Assembly: GCA_016711505.1 (NCBI GenBank)
Contig: JADJSV010000002.1
Coordinates: 434,001-498,000 of the forward strand
Source of the DNA: Bacteroidota bacterium
GTDB taxonomy: Bacteria; Bacteroidota; Bacteroidia; AKYH767-A; 2013-40CM-41-45
Reading direction: 5' to 3'
Length of the DNA: 64,000 bases
Shown: piece after piece, positions 45,601-53,530 of the stretch
Layout of the letters: each line of letters begins with the position of its first letter
Position numbering within the stretch: position 1 is the first letter of the stretch
Notes under the pieces: generated by a model
The model's database searches: none
The model's input: only the letters and a program-made list of their open reading frames with translations
What the model was told of the DNA's origin: nothing
Program-made: the position numbers and the translations under genes

Positions 45601-47143
45601 ATGCACCATTTACATAGATAGATTGTAAATTAGTTTGGTCGTCATAGGTACAAGCAATATGATTCCATGTGCCAAGAACCAATGGACCTGTTGATACAGA
45701 AGTGTTATCTCTCAGCCAAAATTCAAGATTCTCAGTTGATCCTTCTAAACTAGGATCGGAAATTGAAGCAGCACTTTCCCATACAAAAGCATTTTGACTT
45801 GCATCAGCTTTCACCCAAACTTCAATTGTGAAAGAGCTTGTGCTAATTGTTGGAATCGCTACATAATCATCTATACCATCAAAGTGCAATGCAGAACCCG
45901 GACCGCCGGAAGTTAAATCACTGCCATTACAATCCTCATCGATAGAGTTGTTTGGAATCTCTGTTGCACCCGGATTGATTAGAGGGTCATTGTCATTACA
46001 GTCTGCACTGCTTTCAGTATAACCTGGAGGTATAGTACAAACGCTACCTACAAGAATAGAATTATTCAGATCTCCATAAGTATCTTCATCACCATCTGCA
46101 TAATATGTCAGAAGTGTAATGGGTGTACATGAAGTTCCTGAAACAACTCCGCCAACTTCAACCCAATTTGATTCTGTTCCTGAAAGTGAACTGTTTTGAA
46201 TTACACCATTACGATTATTTCCGGAAGCATCGTTTACAATGTCTACTGAAGGATTGTTTGATCCGGCAATTCCTTGGTTCAATGGGTAGTATGCTACCAG
46301 ACCCGGAGCGTTTGTCGGGATCTCGCAATTCATATTAGCACTTATTTCGGTCTCGCACAATGCACGATTCCAGATTCTGACTTCGTCAAGAGTTCCGTCT
46401 AATGCATATCCTGAATTGTCATTTCCAAGGATAAGATCGAATATTGTATCATTGACTGTTCCTGTATATGGCACTGTTGCTTCAAGAGCCCCATTGACAT
46501 ACAACTTCATGTCGAAGCCATCATATGTACCTGCAACATGGTACCATTCTCCGGGAGTAATAGTAGTAGTTGAATTCGCATCATGCCATCCCCAGCCGTT
46601 TACAAAGAATGTAAAATTTGTACCGCCGCCACTTAAGTTTAATCCGTATCCATCTGCAAAAGAAGACGGTTCGGTTTTCATGATGATACCTGCATAGTCG
46701 TCAGCAGTTCTCGGCTTAACCCAACATTCAATTGTCAATTCAGTTGGGTCTAAAGCGTCATCATCAGGAACAATTACAAGATCATCAACACCATCTAAAC
46801 TTAAGGCAGCACCCGGTATTGGAGTCGCAGCTTCCCCGATCTGAAAATCAGAGAATGATGTAAGTTGTCCTGCTGTGATCGATAAACTTGTTCTGTTGAA
46901 CACCTGGAAATCTATCCAGTCAGGTGCATCATATTTTTTTACAATAAAGTTATTGAAGTCTGCATTCAGATCAACATCTGCAGCATCCCAGTTGAATGTA
47001 ACAACTAAGTCCTGAAAATTCAGTCCTGCATTGGTAAGATTCCAGAAACGGTTTACTGCTTTATTCGGGTCAATTCCTGAAGAAGCAATTTCCGGATGCA
47101 CACCAGGCTCTGTACGTGCTATAATTCCACCATCAGGGAACAA
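36659..47143 (-). CDS. Giant surface protein 1, main part: LamG/MopE/LRR/subtilase-like/MBG/SprB/PKD, T9SS signal
   Basis: 3,494 aa of a longer protein that starts at 52148; the nominal start at 47143 is internal. Mending eight indels upstream gives one frame of about 5,163 aa. Domains by nucleotide position, N to C: LamG (46.8-46.3 kb), MopE-like metal-binding repeat (46.1), LamG (45.9-45.4), MopE (45.2-45.0), LamG (44.9-44.5), MopE (44.2), LamG (44.1-43.6), leucine-rich repeats (43.4-42.7), SprB-like (42.6-42.4), propeptide-like segment (42.4-42.0), subtilase-like domain (41.97-40.64; FFGTSAAAPHAAG with its serine at about 40.86), IPT/TIG-like (40.6-40.4), MBG domains with hexapeptide repeats (40.4-39.1), four SprB repeats (39.1-38.25), PKD-like repeats (38.2-37.0) and a T9SS type A sorting domain (36.93-36.66). 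Probably surface-anchored; its role (adhesion, processing) is unknown. Confidence 0.88.
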   Translation of the reverse strand: MFPDGGIIARTEPGVHPEIASSGIDPNKAVNRFWNLTNAGLNFQDLVVTFNWDAADVDLNADFNNFIVKKYDAPDWIDFQVFNRTSLSITAGQLTSFSDFQIGEAATPIPGAALSLDGVDDLVIVPDDDALDPTELTIECWVKPRTADDYAGIIMKTEPSSFADGYGLNLSGGGTNFTFFVNGWGWHDANSTTTITPGEWYHVAGTYDGFDMKLYVNGALEATVPYTGTVNDTIFDLILGNDNSGYALDGTLDEVRIWNRALCETEISANMNCEIPTNAPGLVAYYPLNQGIAGSNNPSVDIVNDASGNNRNGVIQNSSLSGTESNWVEVGGVVSGTSCTPITLLTYYADGDEDTYGDLNNSILVGSVCTIPPGYTESSADCNDNDPLINPGATEIPNNSIDEDCNGSDLTSGGPGSALHFDGIDDYVAIPTISTSSFTIEVWVKADASQNAFVWESAASISDPSLEGSTENLEFWLRDNTSVSTGPLVLGTWNHIACTYDDQTNLQSIYVNGAFVASVTAIGGGLGSSIYVGSRLGTSGFYPGSMDELRIWSRALTAQEITDHYACEILAPQSDLLANYHFNQGIGESDNTTPMIDQLADAALNGNGSLFNFTLDGNTSNWITSGGVVTGTNCNLPGTFYADVDGDGFGDNASQIIDVAPVPGYVVNNLDCDDLHTTYYDYDNDGFGVLPATPCGSSFFSNDCSPNSYSEGPGALEICDGTDQNCNGNISENNSLSFDGATSYVEMQDFNLGTNDFTIEAWIHPYATTNGYIITNRTSESGGAGNWFGLKFDSGNLMLELAEAGAPGYLVVSGTTSISLNQWTHVAVVRAGMNYKIYVNGRVDESITDTYSRDLTSGFNVGRLGGWPDFNLEWYSGKMDEVRIWDVAKTQAEIRSKMTAYVYYEPNLINYYPFDHGTANTENPGVNILTDFTSTNNIGQLISFSLSGDFNVSNWNGGYAGTMYYDLDGDGFGDPNNSIVVTSPCFAPGNLVNDYNDCDDSDINTHSGCTPAAALDFDGVNDFVSLNTVDNLPTGNSPYTLEAWIKPNTINFNEGFIGYGNFGTQNESNAIRFAGPTQLVNYWWANDLIVMIPNILDGNWHHIAATYDGTTRSIYTDGVLRGQDTPGTLNVPTANNLQIGKSFGNEFLDGALDEVRIWNVSRSQSQIVDNMNCEIGAQPGLAAAFHFNQGFANESNVSVINDTDVSGNGNNAILNNFDLEGATSNWVSPGGVVTGTNCVCYVNIPDVNFKNALLANASINTNSNLEIECSEALAFNGNMDVNGLSISDLTGIEAFTSLTVLQVYNNQLTTIDVSANTQLNYLDVGSNQLTTLDVSSNTALQQLVCRINQLTTIDISSNTNLFWLECPFNNITSLDLTNNANLTVVIALGNQLTSLDVTNNPLLSTLNISNNPGLTSIDMSQNPGITQFISQNNNLTELDLSSTPSLSDLLVNQNNLSSLNIQNGNNSNLISFNATGNPSLSCIQVDNVNDMNTFWSAGKDAGASFSTNCSFVCNLSLTTSAGDTLFVCAENGATSGDVNLVPLNGVAPYTYTGSDTLNLVTGTYNYFVTDGNGCTATTELKVFVTNCIIPYYEPPTNDTIDNLIGSELTQLYSYPDSLVDTTAANNIFKIDEIQGEVLIEVIANVGQYNTLLALLQTPAYGMNSLIDNGDTTLIITGMYPIANLPKLDSLPILINYARPYYTPINGNFALASTGLTTSQGDSAQMSHKAKQAWKVSGDGVKVGVLSDSYNTKFGSPTPAERDVQNGDLPGAANPNFNTDVIVSEEYPYGTGSDEGRAMLQIIHDVAPNAELMFRSGFISAGNFADGIKSLRDSGCKVIVDDITYITEPFFRDGVIAQAVEDVSATGVNYFTSAGNFGIKSYEGNFTPIAAPAGYAGAAHDFGGGDFYQSVTLPKGTYTIALQWNDDFYSIGEIVGAQNDPDIFLVDQFGARRFGVNRNNIDGDPREILPLVVKVTSRANIIITRKSGVGNVRFKYVIFRGEGVINEYNQGTATVIGQANAESAMSIGAVLYTNTPVYGVNPPTVASFSSRGGVLIDGIDRQKPDFCAPNGVNTTVNFGGVNIDNDLFPNFFGTSAAAPHAAGVAALLIEAKEKYYAGETFNGAQMKALLKSTAINMDGAGYDAATGAGFIQADAALQTFANPFPIIDDYHLADSAFTPGLQPITLVINGEYIAPDASVIFQYDTIPATVVGNQLTVELPDFLGNPPLVVYNPPIAPSGLDGGVSDSIYLLSTIPQNVKVTINSVNKKYGEVIPAYSFDVTINDVPMASTGQTLSTLGLTDVTYSTNATNTSDIGLYFRRGHSAVTDLSNPQSLALSAIFNYQFVDGVLTIERMPIMVTPNDMTLVYGDAINGKDIQFTYVYDDSNIDPSEQLLFHDSLSEEHQSAMSTSIVLVDGKQAVNGLSAADFQNMSFLVSGKAAVNGKQAVNGKQAVNSISYDTTYYIPVHPASIFDYHIDSTNAVLYNGKQAVNGKAAVNGKQAVNGKAAVNGKQAVNGKQAVNGKQAVNSNTFNDESNEYAVLIVDSLDVYGDPNDSIVGYTSMNMITGITVGNWVIAPGVLLSENFDISYGLGTLTIVPETLTVKANDTTAGCNGVQPAYTFTNSIYQYEDADSNVIASGPVFTILDNMNVNVGSGNLAGGTYQIVPSDLVQADTPANYILVYEPGVLTVDESLTLSTSQGNINCYGGTTTVTITASGGTSPYSGDGAHTVTAGTQTFVVTDAKGCTSEVTLTITEPAQFVASSSATAIACYGGETTISVSGSGGVEPYSGTGDFNVGAGMYNYTLTDANGCSTSTMITVTEPSQLIAAASNSTSISCFGGSTLVDVTASGGTSPYSGTGTFAQFAGTMAYTVIDANGCASEISLTLTQPTKVEVLTTTTPSSCSSSDGSATANASGGSGSYSYLWSNGQTTQTANNLTGGNYSVTVTDSQGCTASTSAVVNTTGGSIIVPGSISGPAGACRSTSGIVYSVTPVPGASSYIWTLPTGATGSSTSNSITVAFGPAYANGFICVAAVNVCGTSATSCLNIPVNTVAPPVPAVIAGPVLPCGPGIHTYSTSAPNATSFNWTITGTGASIVNGQGTNTIQVSIPSNFGQGSIQVRSVNCKGSSAVRGMTITGIPAHSNPVTGPTFVCAGGTGVYTMNTVVGATSYTWSVTGDATVASTVTTASTTTATINFGPAWTSGMVTITDANSCGSYSRSFAVNSTPAQPGSISGPGSGVCGLSEVTYSIAPVPTATSYNWTVPAGVTILSTAPNGLSINVRFTPAFTSNSSTICVSANSACGTGPARCFTITSRPAAPVISGPTSVCKTNSSVAYNIAPVSGATSYSWSVTGGASISPSGTSAVVNYNTSLNPSSIIRANANSLCGPSQPGQLNVAVNLSCRTVADEIEITDSEIVVYPNPTSGKILVTFNSETETKYLIRITDLIGNIISNEVFTSETGMNTREFDITGVTKGVYMVTLSADEVVTKTTRIVVR
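39554..39905 (-). repeat. AVNGK(Q/A) hexapeptide-coding repeats in giant 1
   Basis: Seven consecutive 18-base units encode NGKQAV or NGKAAV in the order Q-A-Q-A-Q-Q-Q (about 39,560-39,695), ending NS. A second block of three units (SGKAAV, NGKQAV, NGKQAV, then NS) lies at about 39,785-39,840, and a single DGKQAVNG at about 39,885-39,905. The units sit inside an MBG-type domain. Codons vary between units although the residues do not. Confidence 0.92.
40634..41968. repeat. Subtilase-coding block duplicated at 60409-61743 (copy 1)
   Basis: This 1.33-kb stretch matches 60409-61743 at a constant offset of 19,775 bases, without indels, and most lines are near-identical in nucleotides. Homology continues outwards to about 39,091-42,620 (versus 58,854-62,389) with small codon-sized indels. 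Confidence 0.9.
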
Positions 47144-47242
47144 TCACCTGTACATTTAAAGATACAGGTGCATATTGTGTTGCATCACCGATTGGATAAT
47201 CTTTTACTCCTGTTGAAGTAAAGTCTCTTTGTAAATTTCCAA

Positions 47243-49072
47243 CTACGTAAGAAGTTGAAGATGCATTGTGATGGTAGCAGAAGCACCAATAATTACATTG
47301 CTGAGATTTGTGATCAGCTTACCATTATTAAAATTAAGGTCTTGATTAATTGTTTGTGTTCCCTGAATAACGACGTCAAATGGATTGAGAATAGTCAACT
47401 TTTCAATTGAGCCTTGACCGAAAATGGTTTGCTGAAGACTTCCTGTCATAGAAAGATCTGTAAATTCAATTGATCCTCCATTAGTCAGATTCAAGCCACT
47501 GAATGTCATGTCGCCTCCTGTTAATGTCGCAAGTGGATCTACAATCAATTCATTTGCATTGATAACAGTTTGAATATTGAAAGTTCCATTCTTAAAGACA
47601 AGCATTCCGCTGGCCATTGATAGGAATGATGAGCCCCCAAATGTAAGGGTGCCCGGAGTAGCAAAAGTAAATAACCCATTATTGTCAGGACAATAGAATG
47701 TTCCATTGAATGTATTATCCCAGCCGGTCGCAACATTTACAATTCCAAAATTATTATTGAATGTACCGTCATTTGTAAATACAGATAGATTTAAAATAGT
47801 GTTTAGAGTTGACCCTGTAGCATTGAATGTGTGATTGACAGTTCCTGTTGAAGTATTGTTCAGATTAAAGTTATTGATAGTTACCTGATCTATACCATCG
47901 TGAAACAAAAAGTTCACGATATTGTTATTGATCATTTCTCCTGCCATATTATATTCAATCAATGCGCAGCAAGAAACGTCAGAGTTTTCAATATTTATTA
48001 CACCGTTATTTGTAACAGACAAAAATAAGTTTGCTCCATTGGCAGTATTATTTCCTAAGTTTAAAGTTGCATCACTGTTAATTATCATCAAACCTTGACC
48101 GGTCAATGTGCCATTTTCAACTATAACAGTTCCGGAAACATCAAGATCAGTACCTGGTCCGTCAGCAATCACAATTCCTGGTCCTGTTACATGTAATGTT
48201 GCACCGGTTTGAACAACGATTTGATCTGCGGTAATTCCACCATCAACCGTAACCGTAAATCCACTTTGAAGAGTGATAGTATTGTCCCCATAATTCGGAG
48301 TACTTAAAGCAGGTTGCCAAGTACAGCCATCAAAATATTCCCAGGTAGAAAGAGCGCCCCAATTGCCACTGGCAATTGAACGAAAATCACCTGTTGGAAT
48401 ACATGCTTCAAAGTTTTCTCCGATCTGAAATTCACTGAAGGATGTGATGTTAAAGGCAGTCAGAGATGTTTCTGTTATGTTACCTACTGTAGGAAGTGTC
48501 CAGGTTGGATCATTGTATTTTGCAACGATAAAATTGTTGAAGTTAGTGCTGCCATCAACTTCAGCAAGGTCCCATGAGAAATTAACATCACATGTATTAA
48601 AACTTAAACTGTGATTAGTTATGTTCCAGACACGGTTCACACTTAACGCCTGGTCAATTCCTGAATTGAGAATGTCGGCATGGTCTCCTGCTGTTGTATG
48701 TGCATTAATAAATCCGTCACCACTACCGTCATTTGGAAGATCGAATGTCAGTGCGATAGGTGCGTAAGCATTTTCATCACCAATAGGTAATTGTACTGGA
48801 CCCGGAGTTGCATATGCAAAATGGTGCCGTAGATTACCATTGACATATGAATTCACAGATGGATCCATAATAACAGCACCAGGCCCAAGAATCAATGTGT
48901 TCGGACCGGTATTAATTAATCCAACACCCATATTCAAAGTATTTACAATGGTCTGATTTCCATCAAGTGTTACTCCGGATTCATTATAGATAGACATATT
49001 TGCAATACTTCCTGATCCAAGAATAGTCTGTTGTCCAAGTGATGTAAAAGAAAATCTTGCCAGTTGAATCAA
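47243..49072 (-). CDS. Giant surface protein 1, fragment: beta-helix and 'SGNW...W' modules
   Basis: 609 aa, part of the same gene as 36659-47143. It consists of T/N/G-rich beta-strand repeats (QTIVNTLNMGVGLI, VVIQGTQTINQDLNF) suggesting a beta-helix, plus a module FRSIASGNWGALSTWEYFDG that recurs at 49.9 and 51.4 kb. A VNGNLRHHFAY...PIGDENAYAPIALTFDL segment is repeated in degenerate form at 47.2 kb. The upstream join at about 49,095 needs one more T in a TTTT run. The downstream join needs two compensating indels (about 47,265 and 47,140), through NASSTSYVVGNLQRDF, which lies in no long open frame. Confidence 0.8.
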   Translation of the reverse strand: MIQLARFSFTSLGQQTILGSGSIANMSIYNESGVTLDGNQTIVNTLNMGVGLINTGPNTLILGPGAVIMDPSVNSYVNGNLRHHFAYATPGPVQLPIGDENAYAPIALTFDLPNDGSGDGFINAHTTAGDHADILNSGIDQALSVNRVWNITNHSLSFNTCDVNFSWDLAEVDGSTNFNNFIVAKYNDPTWTLPTVGNITETSLTAFNITSFSEFQIGENFEACIPTGDFRSIASGNWGALSTWEYFDGCTWQPALSTPNYGDNTITLQSGFTVTVDGGITADQIVVQTGATLHVTGPGIVIADGPGTDLDVSGTVIVENGTLTGQGLMIINSDATLNLGNNTANGANLFLSVTNNGVINIENSDVSCCALIEYNMAGEMINNNIVNFLFHDGIDQVTINNFNLNNTSTGTVNHTFNATGSTLNTILNLSVFTNDGTFNNNFGIVNVATGWDNTFNGTFYCPDNNGLFTFATPGTLTFGGSSFLSMASGMLVFKNGTFNIQTVINANELIVDPLATLTGGDMTFSGLNLTNGGSIEFTDLSMTGSLQQTIFGQGSIEKLTILNPFDVVIQGTQTINQDLNFNNGKLITNLSNVIIGASATITMHLQLLT

Positions 49073-49083
49073 TCCATTATTTT

Positions 49084-50142
49084 CTAATGTACTTCCGTAA
49101 AATTCAATTCTGCAAGTCCATTCAATTCTGCATCGGAATAAATCCGATATGTACCTGAATGTGTGCCAAAAGAATTTCCTAGTCTGAGTTCTGAAGCTGA
49201 TTGAAGTTCTACAACACCAAGATTGTTAAATTGCATTTCTTCATCATAGATCAATCCATCGATTCCAGTATCAATCCATATAGTACCGGAAGGCATGTTA
49301 TTAAACTGGGAGTTGGAACTAATCGAACCCAGGAAACTTGTTGAAGCATTAAAATATAAGTTGTCGTAATTGTTGAAAAAAGTATTAGCTCCTCCGAAGG
49401 TAATGGTTGCATTTGAGTTCCAGGTTATCGGTGTGTAATTATTAATAGTCAATCCGTCATTAAACGAATAACTTCCACTCGACATTTCTATAGTAGAACC
49501 TGGCAGGAAGTCAATAATTCCCGGTCCATAAATATCACTACCTAAAAGAAAAGTACTTCCATCTTCGAATTGTGCATTTCCAAGTATATTAAAGGTAGCA
49601 GCTGAGAACTCAATTGTACCGGAACATTGTAAATCTATTCCGGCTCCATCAGCAATGGTAAATTCCATTTCTGTTACCAATAAACTACTGCCTGGATTAA
49701 TTATTAGTTGGTCAACTACAAGAGGCGAAGTATTTCCAGGTACCATATAATGGTCGGTAATTGTAATTTGTTCAGCATTTGATGCTACCGGATAATCAAT
49801 AGCAGGTACCCAGGAATTTCCGTCAAATGTTTCCCAGTTGGAAATATCGTCCCACGCGCCATCACTCACAGTTCTATAGTCATTTACTGCATACGAAGCT
49901 ACTTCTCCTACCTGATAGAATCTATCTGCAAAAGTAGTAACACCGGAAACATCAATTGAAGTTGGTTGTGGGTTAGAAGATGTTGCAATGCTCCAAATAC
50001 TGGCATCACTGTAATAAGAACCTACTCCAAAATTTGAAGTAATTGCATCAAGATCAACATCAGTTGCATCCCAGTTTAATGTAAAATCAGCAGTAGAAAA
50101 TATCTGATTCGCACTCTGATCAATTGACCAACAACGATTCAC
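49084..50142 (-). CDS. Giant surface protein 1, fragment: second 'SDGAWDDISNWE' module
   Basis: 352 aa, same gene. It contains YRTVSDGAWDDISNWETFDG followed by beta-strand repeats (IEFSAATFNILGNAQFEDGS). The nominal start at 50142 is internal: the preceding residues (FRIHSW, then GNDHPQVGTSSIISDLSV) are recovered by adding a base at about 50,197 (GG to GGG) and another at about 50,247 (C to CC). The fragment ends at 49084 because of one missing T. Confidence 0.78.
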   Translation of the reverse strand: MNRCWSIDQSANQIFSTADFTLNWDATDVDLDAITSNFGVGSYYSDASIWSIATSSNPQPTSIDVSGVTTFADRFYQVGEVASYAVNDYRTVSDGAWDDISNWETFDGNSWVPAIDYPVASNAEQITITDHYMVPGNTSPLVVDQLIINPGSSLLVTEMEFTIADGAGIDLQCSGTIEFSAATFNILGNAQFEDGSTFLLGSDIYGPGIIDFLPGSTIEMSSGSYSFNDGLTINNYTPITWNSNATITFGGANTFFNNYDNLYFNASTSFLGSISSNSQFNNMPSGTIWIDTGIDGLIYDEEMQFNNLGVVELQSASELRLGNSFGTHSGTYRIYSDAELNGLAELNFTEVH

Positions 50143-50360
50143 ACTTAAATCACTTATAATACTTGATGTTCCAACTTGCGGATGATCATTTCCCAGGAAT
50201 GGATACGGAATTCATCACCAAGAAGTAAACCATTTATAGTTAATGATACCGAGTGTAAACGTTGTCGTCACCAACAGGAAAATTTAATGTAGTTGTACCT
50301 GCAGGGAAACTTCTTTGGATAAAACCATTTACATAGCTACTTGAAGAACCTGAAGAAATA

Positions 50361-51437
50361 TTACCGGTTGATAAGATGCTTATTGTATGAGCAAATGTTC
50401 TGATCTTTCCTGTTGTCAATGTAAGAAGTCCGTTGAAACTTTGAGACCCACCTAATGTAATTCCCACTCGGATTAGCAACAGTCATATTTAAAATTGATC
50501 CATTACCATTAATTGTTTGGTTAGAAGCACCGACAACTTGAAGATTGGTAGTATTTAATGTACCATTGTTTGTGAGTGTCGGACCGGAGAAAGAAATATT
50601 GTTTGCTGTCAACGTTGCACTATTATTCACAACTAAAGTACCGCCCACATTACAGTTTCCGGTTAATGATAAAGTTCCTGCGGATACTGTCATCGCTGAT
50701 CCTGTATTCGTGTAAACGCTAACAAAGCTATCGAAAGTAGATGTGCTTGTAGTGGATTTAGTAATGCTTCCCCCTGTATTATTCCAGAATGTAAATGTCG
50801 CAGAAGGATCACCATTGAAATGTAGAAAAGAAGGAGCAGATAAATTGAATGCACCATTGTTTTGAAGTGTGATAGTACCACCATTATATGCAATATTGTT
50901 TGCTGTCCCCGGCCATGTCATTGTACCATTGTTGGTGAAAGTATGAGTACCTGAAAGAAACATACTACCTGTACCTGTCCAATTGAAATTTCCACCGATA
51001 TTATTTGTCCAGTCACCATTGCCTGTAATTGTGCCTGAATTAAAATTAAAGACTCCGCCACTGGTAATTGATACAGTTCCTCCTGAGCCATTGCTCAGTG
51101 TTGGCCCGCTTAAATTACATGTCCCTATGATCGTAAGTGAATTTCCTACACCCCCATTCAGAGTCAGAGAACCGGAACCGGATACTGTTAAAGTTCCGCC
51201 TGAATTAACCACTGTATTATCTGTAGTTACATTGGAATTGATAGTAACTGTGTGAGTGCTTAGAATTGTAATTGTGCTATCTGAAAAAGATGGTGATGTA
51301 ATAGCGCCTATCCATCCGCAAGCTGTGAGTGTTTGCCATATCGCCGGATTACTCCAGGAACCTGAACCCGCTGTACGATAGGTATATGTTGCACCCATAG
51401 CATAAGAACGAACCCAGTTAGAAGTTGTCCCACTCAA
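50361..51437 (-). CDS. Giant surface protein 1, fragment: first 'SGSWSNPAIWQ' beta-helix module
   Basis: 358 aa, same gene, continuing out of frame into 50240-50479. It contains YRTAGSGSWSNPAIWQTLTA, then glycine/asparagine/threonine-rich strands (GTLTVSGSGSLTLNGGVGNS) typical of parallel beta-helix surface proteins. The residues just upstream (GIADQNNPGLTTLLDLSSNA) connect it to the LamG domain once a G is added near 51,524. An indel in GGG at about 50,470 shifts it to the frame reading GITLGGSQSFNGLLTLTTGK, which ends at 50240. Confidence 0.78.
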   Translation of the reverse strand: MSGTTSNWVRSYAMGATYTYRTAGSGSWSNPAIWQTLTACGWIGAITSPSFSDSTITILSTHTVTINSNVTTDNTVVNSGGTLTVSGSGSLTLNGGVGNSLTIIGTCNLSGPTLSNGSGGTVSITSGGVFNFNSGTITGNGDWTNNIGGNFNWTGTGSMFLSGTHTFTNNGTMTWPGTANNIAYNGGTITLQNNGAFNLSAPSFLHFNGDPSATFTFWNNTGGSITKSTTSTSTFDSFVSVYTNTGSAMTVSAGTLSLTGNCNVGGTLVVNNSATLTANNISFSGPTLTNNGTLNTTNLQVVGASNQTINGNGSILNMTVANPSGNYIRWVSKFQRTSYIDNRKDQNICSYNKHLINR

Positions 51438-51475
51438 TGCAAATCCGTTTAACGTACCGTTGTAGGCGTTACTGC

Positions 51476-52148
51476 TCAGATCAAGAAGTGTTGTAAGACC
51501 CGGATTATTTTGATCTGCAATTCCTGATTGAATGGATACATTACTACTAAGCCTGTTTGTGGAGTTATCTCACAATTCATGTTTCCTTGTATCTGAACTT
51601 GTGAACGTGATACATTCCATATCCGTAATTCATCTAAAGTTACTGCAGTATATCCTTGTAAAATATTATTCATCAATCCCGCACCGATTGAAGTCAAAGA
51701 CATAGGTTGTGGACCAAGTCCGGTTGTACCTGTGCCATCAGAAATTCCATCCAGATAAAAAGTAACGGCGTTTCCTGATTTTGTAACTGCAACATGATGC
51801 CAGTTACCATCATTAACGTTAGTATTGCCGGTGAGCTGATGTAGTGATATACCATCACCAACAGCAAGTCGTAACTTTCCGGTGTTTAGTGCAAACTGCA
51901 CATAATTGTTATTTATTGCTTCCCCATACAAAGATGGTTGCGTTTCCATCAGTTGTCTGAATCCAGGTTTCGATTGTAAAGGTTCCGGAATAAGGGACGA
52001 CTGTGTTAGTAGAAACATAATCGTTTGTACCATCAAAATGCAATGCGTTTGAACCTTGCGCTTTTAATTCTGATGCGAAAGAAAATGTTAAAATAAAAAG
52101 TGTGGACAATACAAAATTTGCCCAATTGAATGGTGTGGGGTTTTTCAT
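51476..52148 (-). CDS. Giant surface protein 1, N-terminus: signal peptide and first LamG domain (frameshifted)
   Basis: The gene starts at the ATG at 52148 (MKNPTPFNWANFVLSTLFIL, then SFASELKAQG, a signal peptide). A LamG/concanavalin-like domain follows at once: ALHFDGTNDYVSTNTVV, FTIETWIQTTDG; then, after an indel in GGGG at about 51,929, NNNYVQFALNTGKLRLAVGD, GNWHHVAVTKSGNAVTFYLDG and LDELRIWNVSRSQ. The two frames (51909-52148 and 51476-52036) overlap and clearly encode one domain. LamG domains bind glycans or proteins. Start choice is well supported by the signal peptide. Confidence 0.82.
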
Positions 52149-52503
52149 GTGTGTTTCAGTGTGTATTGGTTTGCAAATTAAGAAATTGCTGAGTCATATT
52201 AAAATTTTATCGGTAAACTGACGAGTATTTTTTTTTCTATTTTTTCATAGATAAAAATGCTCGAAAATGCAGCAAAATCAATAGATTTAAGACTTGACAG
52301 GAATTAATTCCAAAGATTAATGCATTAACCCGGTTAATTTCTTCGAATTCCTGGTTATTTGCTTGGTAAAACGCGCAAAAATGAATGTTAATAATTAATT
52401 AATTTTGTTCTTAATTTCTGATTCGATGGCAGGATTTTTTAAATGTGGAAATTCTGTTTTTGTGAACGTCTGAATTTAGAATAAAAACAACTACTTTGTA
52501 AAA
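52149..52503. other. Divergent intergenic region between giant gene 1 and the ion-channel gene
   Basis: 355 bases, AT-rich, no gene. It must hold promoters for both directions. TTAATTTG on the minus strand (52181-52174) is one base from a -7 box for giant 1 but lacks a -33 TTG; I do not annotate it. Confidence 0.5.
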
Positions 52504-53482
52504 ATGAAAATCATCACCTTCTTTGTTTCACTTCTGCTTATTTTGAATTTCAGCTCTCTTCTTTTGAAAGCTGAAGAGATTTCAACGCCTGATACTGTCA
52601 ATGTCGGATTATACATTACAAGTATTCATGACATAGATTTCCGGCAGAAAGAATATTCCGTGAATCTGTGGCTATGGCTAAAATATAAGAACAGAGATTT
52701 TGATTTCATGAAAAATCTTGAAGTACCAATGGCAAAGTCTGTCGAAAAATCGTATGCAACTGTCGATACACTTGAAGATGGCCGGATCTATTTGCTGATG
52801 AAACTTCAATGTGTGATGAAAGGAACGTGGAAGATAAATGATTTCCCATTCGACAGACAAAAATTACGATTTGCAATTGAGAATTCTATGTACGATTCTA
52901 AAGCATTGGTGTTTTCTGAAGATACTGTTGGGAAACATTATGGTAAATATTTTTAATGGGATGGGAGAAAGACAGTTTCAATATTAAAACAGAAATGAAA
53001 CGATATGAAACTGCTTTCGGTGACCCTAGAACTTGATAAACCGGAATCAGAGTACAGTAGTTATAAAGCTACAATTGTTGTCCATAGAAATTCATGGGAA
53101 ATGTTTTTCAAGATATTTTTAGGAATGTATATCTCGTTTCTCATCTCCACGATATGCTTTTTGTCCACCTGACAATATGGAATCACGACTGGCTTTAAGT
53201 GTTGGTTCTTTGTTTGCTGTAATCGGTAACAAGTATATAATTGATTCTTCACTTCCGGAATCCAATACGTTTACAATGGTCGATACACTGCATGGACTGA
53301 CATTGCTTTATATTTTTCTTGTGATCGCATCTTCTGTTTATACGCTACGGCTTGTTCGTGCAGGATTTGAACACCGTTCTGAAAAACAAAACCGGTTGAT
53401 GGGGTGGATGTTATTACTTTTTTATGTAGCGTTGAATATATGGGTTATCCTGCAATCATATAATACGATTGCAACTGGATAA
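52504..53482 (+). CDS. Pentameric ligand-gated ion channel homologue (Cys-loop superfamily), several frameshifts
   Basis: About 326 aa once three or four indels at 52,951-53,170 are mended. It has a signal peptide (MKIITFFVSLLLILNFSSLL) and an extracellular beta-sandwich (VNVGLYITSIHDIDFRQKEY, then NLWLWLKY). The prokaryotic counterpart of the Cys-loop reads NDFPFDRQKLRFAIEN, with the conserved FPFD but no cysteines. M1 follows (WEMFFKIFLGMYISFLIST). The segment DNMESRLALSVGSLFAVIGN would be M2, VDTLHGLTLLYIFLVIASSV M3 and LMGWMLLLFYVALNIWVIL M4. Homologues such as GLIC are cation channels opened by protons; the ligand here is unknown. The region 52,957-53,176 is in none of the long frames but reads sensibly when shifted (GWEKDSFNIKTEMKRYETAF). 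Confidence 0.75.
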
Positions 53483-53530
53483 AAAATATGAGACAACTTA
53501 TTTCCTGCATTGTTTAATTTATTATTGAAA

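Noticed and set aside
52174..52181. TTAATTTG as the giant 1 promoter
   Set aside because: One mismatch to the -7 consensus and no TTG at the required distance; too weak to annotate.
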